This document shows positions 11,475 to 22,274 of a DNA stretch of 64,000 bases, piece after piece. Source of the stretch: Lepraria neglecta (Eukaryota > Ascomycota > Lecanoromycetes > Lecanorales > Stereocaulaceae); contig CM065652.1 of NCBI GenBank assembly GCA_033220425.1, forward strand, positions 2,232,001 to 2,296,000, given 5' to 3'. Every line of letters begins with the position of its first letter. Position 1 is the stretch's first letter. The notes beneath the pieces are model-generated. The model was not told where the DNA came from, did no database searches, and worked only from the letters and a program-made list of their open reading frames with translations. The position numbers and the translations under genes are program-made.

Positions 11475-13240
11475 TGTGTATGAAAGTGGTATTATTGTTT
11501 TAAGGTGGTGAGTGTGTGGGTGAGATGTATGTTGATTATTGCTGAGCGAGTGTCTTTGATCGTCGTGAGATCAGAAGCGACTGTGGTTGATGAACCAAAG
11601 AAATGCAGTGAGATTTTTGTGTGTTTTGTGTGTGAGGTGAGGAGAATAGAAGAAAAGGGAGGAATGTGAGAGAACTCGGTGTTTATCAATAATTGGCGGC
11701 ACATTAAGCGGGCACTAATGGTAGGATGGAGCGACAAGCAGGGATACCTCAGGGGGGTTGGGAACACCCAACCGACCAATCTCGAACCGTGAAGGCTTTC
11801 TTAGCGCCTCAAAAACCACCCAAATCACACACATTGACGCGGCGCTAGCCCCAAAGTTGGCAGGAAAAAATTGAGGGCAAAGACATTATTAGAGTGGCTA
11901 GGATCAAAAGGGCTAGCAAAAGCGCGGTGAAGGGGCTGCGTTGCCCTTGGCACAGCTTAGGAAACTCATCCCTGTTGTTTCCATGGTGCATTTTGGCTGT
12001 GAAGTGGAGTGAGCCAATTACGCCCACTTTTCCAAAGTTTCTCAGCTTCTGATAGGCTGTCACACTCCTTTCATCAGACAGATTGGCACGACGCCCGAGA
12101 TCGACGCTATCCTGAGACGGTATGTCGTATGCTGCTGTCGTCAGCTTGCACTCCTAAAGAAGGGGGGTTTCGACGTTTGTGTCACTTGTACAAGCTCGGA
12201 ATACTGTCATTTTACACCCAATTGAGTGTTCACGCGTTGATCTCGTGCTTCTTCTTCACTCCAATGTCAAAAATTACGTGGCCCCGAAGGTGGTCATGGC
12301 GTGGGAGTAGGAACCTGATTTACCAGCCGCTAATGTAACTCAAAGGGCGGAGAAAATCGGTAGTGTTGACGCCTTTCAAATTATCTCCCAGTCCCACCGA
12401 CCAGCAAATTTCGTTAACGCCGGGAATACGAGATGCATGCAACCTGAAACGGGAGCGGGAGGAGGCAGGACGTTGCGAGTCAGTCTTGCATCATTACATG
12501 CAAGGTGTTGATCAAGCGACACACGTACCCGCCAGGCTGAAGCAAGATAACTTTTACAATTAATAATAGAGCAAAGGCAGCGTTTTGCGTGAAAACATAT
12601 ATAGACCTCTCACATCCTCACGAAAATTTGCGATTAGTTCGCCAAGACTTGTCATTTCGGTTTCCCCAAACGGAGGAGGTGCTTGGTAGCGTCGGCACAA
12701 AAGTGGATTGCCATGAAATTGTTGGCGTCGACGCCATTTGTTTCTAGGCCTCAATACGGATCCGCGTAATGCAGATCTTATACGTTGCGATTTCTGAGGC
12801 TCGAAATTGAGCGAAGTTCATGATATCGATATTTGGAATTCGATCAGCATTGGGAGGTATTCCAATGAAATTGCCGCGAACGGATGACGATACGCTTGCC
12901 AGCACACCTCACCGGGGAGAACACCGAAGATGTATCCACCAGATCTGCACAATCAATTCGCTGTTGGGAGAGTAGGTTTCTTTCTCAACCAATTGACACT
13001 TTACTCACGCCGTCCTCGCTTGAGGAACATTTGTGTGCAATCATTTCATAGATAGGTAGGTCCTTGAACTTTGAAGCTAGACGGAGCTTGGAACATATAT
13101 ATATTCACCAACACAAGGGTGTTCTCCAAAAGGAATGACTTAAAACCCACAACGCCTTGCTAATCGAACAAACGTAGCAAAGAAACTTCGCGTCTCCCCT
13201 TGGTGGAAGTATCAGGCGTTCTGTTCCGCAATGGCCCACG
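11475..13240. other. Long intergenic region, no gene seen
   Basis: About 1.77 kb upstream of the PIR-repeat gene and downstream of the DUF7732-like gene. The first 300 bp form a long T/C-rich leader in the PIR gene's sense. The ORFs here are short, overlap on both strands and carry no recognisable motif. Confidence 0.5.
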
Positions 13241-14181
13241 TCATAGCAACCAGACGGTGGCTCCAACGATACCTCCCATAACCCAAAATCCAGAGTTCTC
13301 AACAAAAGCATTCCTGGCAGCTCCACTCGTGCTAGTGCTGCTGCTGCTGGTTGTGCTATTGTCCGTTCCATTGGGCAGAGTACCATTAAGCACGATTGTC
13401 TTCGTCCCATTGATATTCCCAATATGCACCAAGCTGCTATTCTCACTCGATGGGCTCCCATTGCCAATAATCGAATCCAGATACGTGGTATTATCATTGT
13501 TATCGCAGCCACACGCGCTGTACATCTGACACAGACATGTCACAGGAAGTGTCTCATTCTGCCCAGCCGGTTGTGATGCATTAGACGCGTTGTGGAAGCT
13601 GTAAGGGTGGTCGTAATTGTATTCGTAGGCGCCATAGAGCCAGAGGCCTGGGAAGATCAGGAGGCCTGCTCCGATGAGGGCGAAGGGTAGGACTCCAGAA
13701 GGTGAGCGCCCCCCAGCTCTGTAGGCTGTTGAGGAGCCGCCGCCATAATATCGCCCTCCGCCATATGATGGTGCTATTCCTGACGACGAACTGAGAAGTT
13801 GTTAGCCCTACTCAACCCCTGGTCGAACGATATGGCTTACCTTGCTGTGCCTGTATTCCGCGATCCACCGGCAGCAGCACCACCACTGCTGCCACTGCTT
13901 CCAGACGAGGACCCAGATGATGAGCTTCCTGACGAGGATGATCCTGATGACCCTCCTCGTCCTCCCCCTCCACCTGATCCACCTCCTCCTCTTCTCTTCT
14001 CCAAATAGCTCATGAGCTCTTCACCGAAGCGTGGTTCAAGTGGCCCAGACAGGACTTCCGCTTCTGGCTCCGCTTCTCGCCGGGAGATTGCATCTTTGTT
14101 GTATCGCGTCGACCGTATTGAGAACGCTTCAGCGACTGACACCGCGCACAGGATCGCTGCCACAGGTTCAAGGACCTTCAT
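13241..14181 (-). CDS. Secreted Gly/Ser-rich protein, DUF7732-like
   Basis: Two exons (14181-13841 and 13790-13241, 50-nt intron) give 296 aa. I start at the internal Met because MKVLEPVAAILCAVSVAEAF is a signal peptide, whereas the 34 codons upstream in frame are not. After a short propeptide-like stretch (EPRFGEELMSYLEKRRGG) comes a Gly/Ser tract of about 50 residues, then RSPSGVLPFALIGAGLLIFPGLWLYGAY, a hydrophobic membrane-like segment, then a Cys-containing domain with CLCQMYSACGCDNN, a YLDSIIGNGS motif and several NGT/NGS glycosylation sites. It ends in the hydrophobic stretch GFWVMGGIVGATVWLL, consistent with a GPI signal. This layout matches a conserved fungal family I recall as DUF7732; its function is unknown. 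Confidence 0.85.
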
Positions 14182-15003
14182 TGTGATATTGGATGTAGGA
14201 TCAATAGACTCTAGGTATCGCGGGTCGTTGTAGTGTTGATATTTTTCTAGGAAATAATGTCGTAGGTGGCGGATGACGATCAACGAAAAGGTCGCCTAAG
14301 GCACATATACATATATGGCCGCATAAATATTTGCCTTTAGAGCTAAAATTGTCTGATGACGATTCACATTCTTATGATGAAGGTCGGAACGATTACGAGT
14401 GGAATATCTTCACCGCCATTATTGCCCCTCAGATCGCCGACCCGCGCAAGGCGCAGTTGGCTCTGTTTGTGCTGAGTAATCTATCTCCACCAACCAGAGC
14501 CGAGCACTCCGGCTGGGCGCGGAACTAACGATGAGCATATTTTTAGGTTGCTACTTACATATCTGCGTCTCCTAGGTGGTTCTTAGCCATCCTGTCGGGC
14601 TTCTTGGGACGGATCGTGGTGTGGAACCGTGGCTTACACCGCAGCAAAAACCTACGCATAAGGTCGGAAAGGTGTTTTGCTTCCAAGCCCAGCCTCCACC
14701 GGACCAGGACGACACCGAATGTCTTGGTTTTGCAAAGCCATCGAATCAGCCATGAATCAGAATACCCATGTTACTGCAAGGTCATGGTTTCATATTGTTT
14801 CAGTGGTCACGCATTCCTTTTCAGAGGACTTTGGAACATTCACTAGGCCGAGAACCGACTGACTGATCATTGACACAGAGATATTGAAAAAATTCGGAAG
14901 CTTCTGGAGATGTTAATATTACCAAATCATTCTAGTATACTATTACTTTTTGGGTTTATTCGTGACCCAGACTTCCTTCTAAAGCATCCTTCGTTCCAGA
15001 CGT
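14182..15003. other. Intergenic, no gene seen
   Basis: About 820 bp between two leftward genes: promoter of the DUF7732-like gene and 3' flank of ggt. A small plus-strand ORF near 14331-14528 has no motif. Confidence 0.5.
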
Positions 15004-17197
15004 CTATACTGCATAGCCTCCTGATGCATGTTGTCTCGGCTCAGCACCCGCCTCGAAAGTACCATTGGGGTGTCTTCTCAAACCTTGAGCTGTAGACTGG
15101 CCCGGCGCAACCCAGGTGACATTGTGACCAAGGCTCTTCATAAAAGCGACGGTCTCATTGTTGTACGCATACTCGAAGCTAATTTTGTTAGGCTCCAACT
15201 GATCATGGAAACGGGGCTCAGCGAGCGCCTGTTCCACGGTGGCGTTTTGGTCCAGGACATGCCAAAGATTCTGAATGGTAGCGGTGATGATGCGGCTGCC
15301 TCCTGCAGATCCAATGACATAGTACAAGGTACCATTGGAAAGATGTTCGACGATGGTGGGCGAGATTGATGATAGCGGCCTTTTGCCAGGGCGGATGAAA
15401 TTTGACGGGGAGGGTATGTAACCGAAAGCATTGGATTGGTTGGGGACGGAGAAGTCGTTCATCTCGTTGTTCATGATGACACCTGTCTCTGGCACAACGA
15501 TTTGAGAGCTAAGAAGGATCAGTAAACCGTTGTTCCGCTTCAAGATGGAATGCGAGGGCAGCGTACCCGAAAAGCAAATTGACAGTCGTTGTCAAAGAGA
15601 TGGCCATACCTGAGGCGTCAGCGGTAACAACATGGGAGGTCCCTGGCCTAGAAATTCTTAGTGGCACCGAAGAAAGATCTACTGAAGGAAGCTAGGCACT
15701 TACGTTTCGAGTGACTCTAGACCTTGTGGGTTATATGCTGAAACGTTGAGCGTATGGAAGTCCGAAATGCGGCTTCTAATGTTTTCTGCAGTGGTTTCGT
15801 TGAGCATCTCGTCCTGATATACGTCCAAGCCTTCAACAAAGGATGGGTCCCCGAGATTCGCTCGCTACACAGATGTCAGGACGCCATATGCATTAGCGAG
15901 AAAAGTTGGTTTACCTCTCCATACGCAAATCTAATAGCCTCGTCAAGCCTGTGTGTGGTGAGGTTTATCACAGCTGCCTGGCCGAAACCAGAGTAATCCT
16001 CTACGGCTTTCATTACCGACATTGCGACTGTGCCTGACGATGGAGCTGAGCACGCTGTGAGTTTGAAGCCCCGATAATCAACTTGGGCTGGTTTTCGGAT
16101 GGCCACGGTATAATTCTTGAGGTCCTCGAGCGTCATTGTTCCACCGGCTCCTTGTAAAGCTTGGATTGTTGCATTGGCTATTGGGCCCGTATAGAAGGCA
16201 TCGGGGCCATGTTTAGCAATTGTCTCCAAAGTGTCAGCGTATCGCTTCCGTGTGATGGTTTCATTTAGCCCAAGAAGCGTGCCATTGGGGGCGAAGTCAA
16301 TGGCAAAGCTGGGGTCTTTGACCAGGAAATTTGGCCCGCCTGCAATGGCGCTCTTCTCTTGGTTAACCAGGTCTTGACTAACGGTGAATCCATTTCGAGC
16401 GACGTCAATGGCCGGTTGCATAACTTGCGCCCATGGGAGTTTTCCGTATCCCTTATGCAGATGCTCCAAGCCTCGAAGTTCGCCCGGCACGCCACTGGTT
16501 TCGAGATGAGCCTTTCTTCACCAGCATAGACTGGCGGAGCCATACCTTGCAAGCCCGCCATAAAGAGACAAATTGACATTTTCATTGTACATGTCCTGGA
16601 AGGCTGCCGCAGGAGCGGTTTCTCGGAAATCGATGAACTCATAGGAGCCATTGGAACCACGCACTTTGAATTTAGGGTCAACTAGCAAGTTCCCAGACAG
16701 AATATTCAGCTCAGGATCAAGTCCTACCAATCATGAAACCTCCACCTCCAATACCGCTACTGTTTTATGATTTCGGAGTCAGTATTACTCTTTCGGGGTT
16801 GAATGGGAGCTGTCTAAGGAGCAAATGCTTGCGAAACGTCTCGCGACTCCCACAACGGTACCAAATGGGGAAGAATGACTCCGAAAAGACGTACTGGTAC
16901 ATTCCTGCAGCCCTGCTTAGCTTAGCTTCGATAAGGCTTCGGTGTCAATTTACCGATCACCCCGACGCAGAAGACAGTGCCCACTAAGGCGTCAGCTGCA
17001 CTGCCACCGGCCTTGATCAGGTCCACTCCGATACGACTGCATACAGAGCTCTCGGATGCAACAGCGCCTAATTTGTCATTTTCTTCATACTGGGACGTAC
17101 CACGCTTTTGGACGTAGGACGGGATTGAAACGCCAAGTGCGGATCCACCACAAATGGCCGAAATTATGGTAATACGAAAGATCAGGGAAGATAGCAT
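15004..17197 (-). CDS. ggt: Gamma-glutamyltransferase (glutathione hydrolase)
   Basis: Eight exons (17197-16954, 16904-16895, 16759-16728, 16663-16546, 16494-15915, 15864-15704, 15647-15567, 15508-15004) give 576 aa. The second exon is only 10 nt, yet it is needed to build the conserved GMYHSGIGGGGFM. N-terminal signal peptide (MLSSLIFRITIISAICGG), then GSAADALVGTVFCVGV, FIDFRETAPAAAF and SGVPGELRGLEHLH, all typical of the large subunit. The autoprocessing site lies in PGTSHVVTADASG, making Thr385 the expected nucleophile and N-terminus of the small subunit. Small-subunit motifs include GVIMNNEMNDFS and GSAGGSRIITATIQN. The enzyme removes the gamma-glutamyl group from glutathione and its conjugates at the cell surface or in the vacuole. 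Intron 3 uses an AAG acceptor, so that joint is slightly less certain. Confidence 0.95.
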
Positions 17198-18255
17198 GAT
17201 GTTAGTGTTTCAAACGAGAAGTCTTGGATGTCTTGTACCTAAACCCGACATTTCAGATGCGGGGTACTTAGCCAAGACTTGCCTGGCTCGAGATAGGCAG
17301 GTGGTAAAAAAATTGTTATGGGACGAGGGGTTTAGCATGTCTCGAAGGCGCGAAATTGAGTGGCTTTTGCTTGCGGGATATTCTTGCTCACAGCTGCGGA
17401 TCCTTGAGTACTGTATGCAGGTAAGACGATGGAGGCAAACTGCAAGTCACCGCCCTATTCAGGCTACCCAACCTGTCGAGGACACAACGACAGAATGTGC
17501 AAGAATACCAATGATGGCCAAGGCGAACATCAAACATAGCTCGATCGAATCCGAAAACGTTCATTCGCGGCTTCATATACACACCACGATCAATGCAGTG
17601 AAGCTCCGCCGGCAAATCTGTGGGTTTCTGAACCTGCAGCTGCATGCATAGCCAAGGGACGGAATACGCTTTGCCCTAGTCCCAATATGGCATGGTCTCA
17701 CGAGATAGCAGTGGGGTTGCCAAGAGATCTTCAACAATTTGAGACGTGGGGTCCACCGCCATCATCCCGTAGAAAGAAGTTATTCATGACATGTGCCAAC
17801 CGCAGCATTCTTAAGTAAGGTTGCTTTATAGCGCTTAATCGCCCATCTGTTGGCTTTCTTTTTTTTTACGCATCGTCAAAGGGCTTCAGTACGTACTTGG
17901 CTACGGAGAGCAGCGATTCCACCATTGACCACATTCTTACTGCACGTGGAGAGTGCTTGTCAGCGCCCAGTCCTGCTACATCATACTATTATTCTATTAG
18001 CAACCAATGCAGCTCGAGAAACGACAATTCAGCTGCGTCATGCTGTATTCCTGATCTGCCCTGTGACACATGATCCATTAAATCTTACTGGAAAAATTCT
18101 GGAACCGTGAGCCTCGCCAAGGACGCTTTCCCCTCTGCGACTTCTCTTGGAAGATCGAAATAATACTAGGTTCGCAATAGACCGGCATAAAGCCCGCAAG
18201 ATACATCGAGGAACAAGTATTCATCTCCAACCTCCAGGAAGCCATCAACGCCGTC
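17198..18255. other. Divergent promoter region ggt / SV2-type MFS
   Basis: About 1.06 kb between two genes transcribed away from each other. A plus-strand frame at 17154-17651 overlaps the first ggt exon in antisense and lacks motifs, so I read the region as non-coding. Confidence 0.5.
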
Positions 18256-20549
18256 ATGCCTGTCTTTATGAACCCATTCCAAAAGCACGATGTCAGTGAC
18301 TTTCCCGATACCTACGTGCCGCTGGCCCATGCCGAGCGACACCCTTCTGTTGTTGCAGCCCACAAAAATGTAGACATAGACAAGGATGATGCGCCCTCCG
18401 GAAGCCCCGCAAGAGCTGCTAGCGACAATGAGTACAGTGCACATACAATTGAAGGCCTTATTGCAGAGATTGACTTGGGTATGCCACAACATAGTCAAAG
18501 AATTAGTGGATCTATAGTAACCTTGTGGATAGACATTGCTGCTTCAGGGTACGATACCTCTTATGATCGTACGTGATTTGAGTTCGCTTGTCATGTCCGC
18601 CCTTATAAATTGCTACCTAGCAAACCCCCAGACATCCCCATATGCACGAGTGATTAAGATCTGAATATCTACAGGAAAGTCCAAGGTGATCAACAAAGCT
18701 ATCATGGACATTGGAATGGGATGGTATCAATGGCAATTGTTTGTGCTTTGCGGTTTCGGCTGGCTAGCAGACAAGTGAGTCCAGGGCTTTGTGCAGGCCG
18801 TGACTTTGATTTTACTGACTCATGTTCGACTAGTCTGGTGCTACAAGTATGCATTGAGCCCAGAAGACGTCTCAAGACCGCAGCGCTGATATGCTCTTCA
18901 GGTCGTGGCTCTTACTCTACCTTCCTTGACATCTGAATTCGGTCCAACTTCAACCCAAGTTCGATACACTACCTGTTCCATATTTGTTGGTCTATGCGTT
19001 GGTGCTTCTTTCTGGGGCATTGCCTCAGACATCATTGGCAGGCGTCTAGCATTTAACACGACCCTCTTCCTTGCCGGAGTCTTCGGTCTTGCAGTTGGTG
19101 GTGGTCCCAGCTGGATTGGCGTATGTGGACTCTATGCGGCACTGGGTGTAGGAGTTGGGGGAAACCTCCCCGTTGATGGCGTAAGTCTAAGTTCTTTCCC
19201 GAGGACAAATCAATGAGACTGACAACTCGAAAGGCACTCTTTCTCGAATTCCTCCCTCAAGCCTCCCAGAGCTTACTCACCTTGCTATCTGTCTGGTGGC
19301 CAGTCGGACAACTCATCGGCTCACTCAGTAAGCACTGTCCCTTTAGCAATTGCAATTTCAACTGATTTTTCTAGTCGCATGGGGCTTCCTTATCAACTAT
19401 GCATGTGATCCCACGCTCCTCTCGTGCAACGTCACAGCTCCGGGCGAAGCATGTTGCCACAAAGACCAGAATATGGGTTGGAGATACCTCAATATCGTGA
19501 CTGGCGCCATAATATTTCTGATGTTTATAGCACGATTCTTTTTCTTCCATCTCTTCGAGTCTCCCAAGTATCTTCTCTCGAGAGGTCGTCAAGCAGAGGC
19601 AGTCGCAACAGTCCACGGCATAGGTCTGTTTAGTCCACTCGTCCCATAAGAGTCCGATGCTGATTGATACTAGCCTACAAGAACAAGCGCAAAACTTGGC
19701 TGTCAGAGGAAATTCTGAATGCTGTCGGAGGGGACCCTGAAGTAGTCAGCGATGTGAAGCTGTCCACTATCGATATCATCAAGCGTTTCCTTAGCAAATT
19801 CTCCGGAGACAGAATTGGGCCCTTATTCGCGACGAAGCGCATTGGTACTATGAGTACGTTCACTTTTCCGTTTAAAATCTTCCGTCTACAAGCTCGTTCA
19901 TTCCGGGCCAAGGCTGACACCAACCCGCAGCATCACTGGTCTGGTTCTGCTGGGCAACGATAGGAATGGGATACCCTCTCTTCAATGCCTTCCTACCACA
20001 ATATCTTCAGAACGCTGGCAAGGATGTACCACCGACGCCTAACAACATTGTGTATCGGAACTATGCTATCACGTCGATCGTCGGTGTTCCAGGTTCCTTT
20101 ATCGCCGCGTATACCGTCGACGTGAAATACATTGGTCGAAAGTACACCATTGCAGTATCCACACTGGTTACCGGCATCCTTCTGTTCTTGTTCACGCTCA
20201 GCTCCGAACCCAACTACCAGCTTACTTTCAGCAGTCTTGAAGCATTCTTCCAAAGTATGTTTGCTTTCCGTCAGGAAATCTTCACAAGGCTAACTTGCAA
20301 ACAGATATCATGTACGGAGTGCTGTATGCATACACTCCCGAGGTCTTTCCAGCTCCCAATCGCGGCACAGGAACCGGAATAGCATCCTGCTTGAATAGGA
20401 TCACAGGTCTCTGCGCGCCGATCGTGGCGGTCCATGCTGGCAACGTGAATCCAAATGCGCCTGTGTATGCATCTGGGGCGCTCATCATTGCAGCTTTCTT
20501 GGCCATGTGCTTATTTCCTATTGAGACAAGAGGCAAGCAGAGCCTCTGA
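18256..20549 (+). CDS. MFS transporter, SV2/SVOP-like
   Basis: Nine exons (18256-18478, 18675-18774, 18834-18846, 18902-19180, 19234-19327, 19375-19623, 19674-19853, 19931-20254, 20305-20549) give 568 aa. The third exon is 13 nt and is required to join FGWLADN to LVLQVVALTLPSL. Other joints restore GKSKVINKAIMDIGMGWYQW, the first-helix entry typical of this branch, and TSLVWFCWATIGMGYP. The MFS loop signature is GIASDIIGRRLAF, and helix 5 carries GLYAALGVGVGGNLPVDG. The last part has YTPEVFPAPNRGTGTGIAS, also characteristic. Fungal members are annotated as sugar, organic-ion or phosphate-type carriers; the substrate here is unknown. The N-terminal 70 residues are hydrophilic. The GTCTGT donor of intron 6 is weak but needed to keep the frame. 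Confidence 0.92.
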
Positions 20550-21059
20550 ACCATCGTCGGTGTACAGAATTGTTTTTAGGTTTTTGGTGTTAGAGGTTCA
20601 TGACTATTTTTTATTAATGCTTTTACTTTCTGCGCCCTTCGCGGGCTGAGAGGCTAGATTGTTATACATGTTACAGCATTCAATCATTGATAGAATATCT
20701 TTCCAGGCGAGGTGAAGTGATTGTCAGCTTCCTGAAGCACTATTCATACTCTTCTCTACTCCCCCAGCGCATATTTCAAGCCATACTCGACTCAAGCCGA
20801 ATTTAAGCTGAACCATCCTGGACTTTCTCAGAGTGTATTTTCAAGCTGTTTTCAACATCACTGAAGCACACCTCAAACCATACTCAGCTTGTACGCATCA
20901 AAAACCTACATTTCGTACATTCGGTGACCAAGCCGGGCGGCCAGCTTCGAGAGAAGTCGAATAGTATGGTCCTTATAGCACACTAGTATCATCATTGCTG
21001 CTACTGTTCGTATGAAAAATAGTACATTGTTTAGCATCCACAATTCCTCATGTCTATGA
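20550..21059. other. Intergenic; may hold an alternative 3' exon
   Basis: About 510 bp between convergent genes. The part from 21003 down to 20906 on the minus strand is open in the frame that would follow if the splice donor inside the last codons of the neighbouring oxidoreductase gene were used; otherwise nothing recognised. Confidence 0.45.
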
Positions 21060-22070
21060 TCATAACTTACTCCCCCTTTCCTGTGGAACAGCAACCACAA
21101 CCTTCCCCCACGTCTCCCTTCGCCCCAACATCCCCAACGCCTCACCCACACTCTCCAACCCACTAAACTGCCTATCCCCATACACCGTCCCCCTAAACTT
21201 CCCCTGCTCCATCAAATCGAACAATCCCTTCCAAACAACTCCCACAGTCTCCACCTCCTCCCTCGCATACATCCCCCAATGCAATCCCACTAGACTAACG
21301 TTCTTCAACAACACCCGATTCATGGCCACCTTCTCAATGTTTCCAGCCGCAAATCCAATCACCACAATTCGCCCATTCCAGGCCGTGCATTTCAAACTCG
21401 TATTCACCATCCCGACAGGATCAAACACGATATCCACCCCTCTCCCCTTCGGCGTGAGCTTCTTAACCTCCTCTTCCCACTTAGGTTTGTTATAATCCAC
21501 GCAATAATCCGCCCCATAACCCTTCGCAACCTCCAATTTCCGCTTCGACCCCGCCGTCGCTATCACAATAGCCTCAAATGCCTTGGCGACTTGCACAGCA
21601 GCCAACCCTACTCCTCCCGCCGCAGCATGAATGAGCACATAATCCCCCCTTTTCACCCCCGCCCTCGTAACTAAGGCAGCATAACTCGTCGGCGCCGTCA
21701 CCATGAGCCCCGCCGCGTCAACGAAACTCCATCCTTTCGGCACAGGACGCAATGCCTCTTCTCTTGCACAGATTTGCGTCGCATAACCCCCCTGGGATGC
21801 GCCGAATACTTTATCTCCTTTCTTGAATTGCGGATTGGGATTTGAGGAGGGCGTGGAGAGTATAACGCCTGAGAACTCGGACCCGGAGATCCAGGGGAGG
21901 GGAGGCTGGTGTTGGTATTTCCCGCGGATTTGGAGGAGGTCGAAGAAGTTGGTGGCGGTTGCGTGGATCGCTATTAGGTATTGGTCTGGTTGGGGGGTGG
22001 GGGAGGGGAGGGTGGTGACGGTTAGGTCGGCGGGGCCGGAGACGTAGGATTTTACATGGATGGCGCGCAT
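21060..22070 (-). CDS. Quinone oxidoreductase-like MDR enzyme with SKL tail
   Basis: Single exon, 336 aa, full length for the zeta-crystallin branch of the medium-chain dehydrogenase/reductase family. N-terminal GroES-like fold (residues about 1-125, with ATATNFFDLLQIRGKY and PWISGSEFSGVI) and a Rossmann domain with the dinucleotide-binding motif HAAAGGVGLAAVQVAK. It lacks the catalytic and structural zinc Cys sets, so an NADPH-dependent quinone or enoyl reductase role is inferred; the substrate is unknown. The last residues are SKL, the canonical PTS1 peroxisome import signal. The codons for it contain a consensus donor (GTAAGT at 21070 down to 21065) with a GCTAAAC-like branch and a CAG acceptor at 21004, so splicing could remove the signal. 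The GC-rich 3' half uses codons less typical of its neighbours. Confidence 0.9.
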   Translation of the reverse strand: MRAIHVKSYVSGPADLTVTTLPSPTPQPDQYLIAIHATATNFFDLLQIRGKYQHQPPLPWISGSEFSGVILSTPSSNPNPQFKKGDKVFGASQGGYATQICAREEALRPVPKGWSFVDAAGLMVTAPTSYAALVTRAGVKRGDYVLIHAAAGGVGLAAVQVAKAFEAIVIATAGSKRKLEVAKGYGADYCVDYNKPKWEEEVKKLTPKGRGVDIVFDPVGMVNTSLKCTAWNGRIVVIGFAAGNIEKVAMNRVLLKNVSLVGLHWGMYAREEVETVGVVWKGLFDLMEQGKFRGTVYGDRQFSGLESVGEALGMLGRRETWGKVVVAVPQERGSKL

Positions 22071-22274
22071 TTTGAGGGAGGGGAGGTTAGGGAGGATGAA
22101 GAGGTTGAATTGAGAGGAGTAGGAGGTGGATGTAGAGCCATTGTAGCCACATTGTGCACTCGCAATTGAGAGGGGCCGAGGTGGAATACCGAGGCAAACG
22201 TCTTCCTTTCAGCCTCCCCAGCTCATCCGCTCACACTACCTCTGCACCTACCCTTATTGTGATCGTAGATCGGC

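Noticed and set aside
17154-17651. 165-codon plus-strand frame
   Set aside because: Overlaps the first ggt exon in antisense, has no ATG context, domain or splice support.
10000-21000. Possible secondary-metabolite or nutrient-use cluster (two MFS carriers, ggt, secreted proteins)
   Set aside because: No backbone enzyme, tailoring enzymes or pathway regulator; spacing and orientation look ordinary.
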